Notes under the pieces: model-generated
Told to the model about the DNA's origin: nothing
What the model saw: the letters and a program-made list of their open reading frames with translations, nothing else
The model's database searches: none
Assembly: GCF_050947335.1 (NCBI RefSeq)
Contig: NC_134993.1
Coordinates: forward strand, 5,332,001 to 5,396,000
Source of the DNA: Megachile rotundata
Taxonomy: Eukaryota; Arthropoda; Insecta; Hymenoptera; Megachilidae
Direction of reading: 5' to 3'
DNA length: 64,000 nt
Program-made: the position numbers and the translations under genes
In this document: positions 61,901-64,000 of the stretch, piece by piece
Position numbering within the stretch: the first letter of the stretch is position 1
Layout of the letters: the number at the start of each line of letters is the position of its first letter

Positions 61901-64000
61901 ACGATCACACAACCACAATCACACAATCATACAGTCACAATCCCACAATCACGATCACACAATCACGACCACACAGTCACGATCACACAATCACAATCAC
62001 ACAATCACAATCACACAATCACAATCACACAATCACAATCACACAATCACAATAACACAATCAGACAATCACACAGTCACACAATCACGATCACACAATC
62101 ACGATCACACAATCACGATCACACAATCGCGATCACACAATCACGATCACACAATCACGATCACACAATCACAATCACACAACCACAATCACACAATCAA
62201 AACCACACAATCACAGTCACACAATCAAGGTCACACAATGACGATCACACAATCACCATCACACAATAACGATCACACAATCACAATCACACAATCACGA
62301 TCACACAATCACGATCACTCAATCACAATCACACAATCACAAACACACAGTCGCGATCACACGATCACGATCACACGATCACGATCACACAATCACAATC
62401 ACACAATCAACGCCACACAATGACGATCACACAATCACCATCACACAATCTCGACCACACAATCACGATCACACAATCACGATCACACAATCACGTTCAC
62501 ACAATCACAAACACACAGTCGCGATCACACGATCACGATCACACAATCACGATCACACAGTCACGATCACACAATCACAATCGCACAATCACAATCACAC
62601 AATCACGATCACACAATCACGATCACTCAATCACAATCACACAATCACAATCACACAATCACGACCACACAGTCACGATCACACAATCACAATCATACAA
62701 TCACAATCACACAATCACAATAACACAATCAGACAATCACACAGTCACACAATCACGATCACACAACCACGATCACACAATCACGATCACACAATCACGA
62801 TCACACAATCACCATCCCACAATCACCATCACACAATCACCATCACACAATCACGATCACACAATCACGATCACACAATCACAATCACGCAATCACAATC
62901 ACACAATCACAGTCACACAATCACAATCATACAATCACAATCACACAATCACAATCTCACAATCACAATTACACAATCACAATCACACAATCACAATCAC
63001 ACAATCACAATCACACAATCGCAATCACACAATCACAATCACACAATCACAATCCCACAATCACAATCCCACAATCACAATCACACAACCACAATCACAC
63101 AATCACACAGTCACAATCCCTCAATCACGATCACACAATCATGATCACACAATCACGAACACACAATCACGATCACACAATCACGATCACACAATCACGA
63201 TCACACAATCACGATCACACAATCACCATCACACAATCACCATCACACAATCACCATCACACAATCACAATCACACAATCAAGGTCACACAATGACGATC
63301 GCACAATCACCATCACACAATCACGACCACTCAATCACGATCACACAATCACGATCACACAATCACGATCACACAATCACGTTCACAAAATCACAATCAC
63401 ACAATCACAATCACACAATCACAATCCCACAATCACGATCACACAATCACAATCACACAATCACAATCACAATCACGATCACACAGTCACGATCACACAA
63501 TCGGAGTCACACAATCACAATCACACAACCACAATCACACAATCATACAGTCACAATCCCACAATCACGATCACACAATCACGACCACACAGTCACGATC
63601 ACACAATCACAATCACACAATCACAATCACACAATCACAATCACACAATCACAATCACACAATCACAATCACACAATCACAATAACACAATCAGACAATC
63701 ACACAGTCACACAATCACGATCACACAATCACGATCACACAATCACTATCACACAATCGCGATCACACAATCACGATCACACAATCACGATCACACAATC
63801 ACAATCACACAATCACAATCACACAATCAAAACCACACAATCACAGTCACACAATCAAGGTCACACAATGACGATCACACAATCACCATCACACAATAAC
63901 GATCACACAATCACAATCACACAATCACGATCACACAATCACGATCACTCAATCACAATCACACAATCACAAACACACAGTCGCGATCACACGATCACGA
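58981..64000 (+). repeat. Flank duplication, right copy (partner 12375-17240)
   Basis: This is a direct-orientation copy of the left flank running to the window end, where both copies read TCGCGATCACACGATCACGA in perfect register. Relative to the left copy it has 210 bp more near 60.6-60.8 kb, a net 56 bp less by 61.8 kb and one extra 14-bp unit near 63.6 kb. The 210 bp block lies between two ACACAGTCGCGATCAC strings, so the left copy probably lost it by recombination. The copy may continue beyond the window. Confidence 0.85.
60613..60822 (+). repeat. 210 bp segment present in the right flank copy only
   Basis: It begins and ends at near-identical CAGTCGCGATCAC strings and contains one AATGAC variant at 60706 and a GTTCACAC module near 60795. 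In the left copy the two edge strings are fused near 14017. Edges are ambiguous within the shared string. Confidence 0.75.

Larger units (their letters stand above)
1..64000 (+). repeat. 14-bp satellite array, unit TCACACAATCACRA, filling the window
   Basis: The sequence is a head-to-tail array of a 14-bp unit made of an 8-bp module (TCACACAA) and a 6-bp module (TCACGA or TCACAA). All units share one orientation and no inverted segment was seen. The unit has 6-7 A, 5 C, 2 T and 0-1 G, so the + strand is strongly A/C rich. Common variants are a G or A at position 13, TCCC for TCAC, ACAG for ACAA, TCGCGA, ATGAC, AATAAC and GTTCAC. No stretch over 300 bp holds anything other than this repeat or its diverged forms. 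I do not recognise it as a named satellite family. It is not a canonical telomere repeat. Function unknown; the likely setting is constitutive heterochromatin. Confidence 0.97.

Noticed and set aside
1..64000. CRISPR array
   Set aside because: There is no alternation of constant repeats with unique spacers; all sequence is the same short unit, and the setting is eukaryotic satellite.
1..64000. Telomeric array
   Set aside because: The unit is 14 bp and lacks TTAGGG, TTAGG, TTTAGGG or their complements; I saw none of these in the window.
1..64000. CENP-B box as evidence of a centromere
   Set aside because: I found no match to the TTCG...CGGG pattern on either strand by eye. A centromere role remains possible but is not supported by this motif.
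1..64000. Transposon-derived sequence or insertion between units
   Set aside because: No terminal repeats, target-site duplications, poly-A tails or coding remnants were seen at any irregular junction; all junctions join satellite to satellite.

Overview
The whole 64 kb window is tandem satellite DNA. I see no protein-coding gene, RNA gene, transposon, CRISPR array or unique sequence. The basic unit is 14 bp, TCACACAATCACRA (R = G or A), always in the same orientation; 64,000/14 gives roughly 4,570 units. The unit is built from a 6-bp module (TCACRA) and an 8-bp module (TCACACAA). The + strand is very rich in A and C and poor in G, and the - strand is full of TGA stops. This much satellite without interruption points to a eukaryotic nuclear genome, probably a heterochromatic block (pericentromeric, subtelomeric or similar). 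The species cannot be named from the sequence. Frequent CG/CA alternation at the R position would fit an ancestral CG being lost through cytosine methylation, but that is inference.

Layout. (1) 1-20.8 kb is an irregular, less homogenised satellite ('A-type') holding long direct duplications. Positions 1-6168 recur at 7371-13674, and a 1.3 kb segment at 17.37-18.70 kb recurs with a 300 bp deletion at 19.13-20.16 kb. (2) 20.8-56.3 kb is a higher-order-repeat (HOR) array made of three long composite units: U (2010 bp), V (814 or 828 bp) and W (1726 bp). Their order is partial W, W, U U V U U(truncated) V U W, U U V U W, U U U V U U V. Copies within a class look nearly identical by eye. (3) 56.3-57.5 kb is an irregular zone with a pure 6-bp run and a G- and CpG-rich diverged island. 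(4) 57.4-58.6 kb is a W tail plus an edge copy of U that lacks variants fixed in interior U copies. (5) 58.6-64 kb returns to A-type satellite; 58981-64000 is a direct copy of 12375-17240, so the HOR array lies between two homologous flanks.

Many long open frames exist on the + strand, up to 1031 codons. They follow from the repeat: 14 bp is not a multiple of 3, so all three frames rotate through one 14-residue peptide (His/Asn/Thr/Ile/Gln/Ser-rich), and the A/C-rich strand almost lacks stops. Starts and stops both come mainly from one variant, AATGAC, which supplies ATG in one frame and TGA in another. I therefore call no CDS. Coordinates of composite units are phased arbitrarily on this AATGAC variant, and distances come from matching diagnostic variants by eye.
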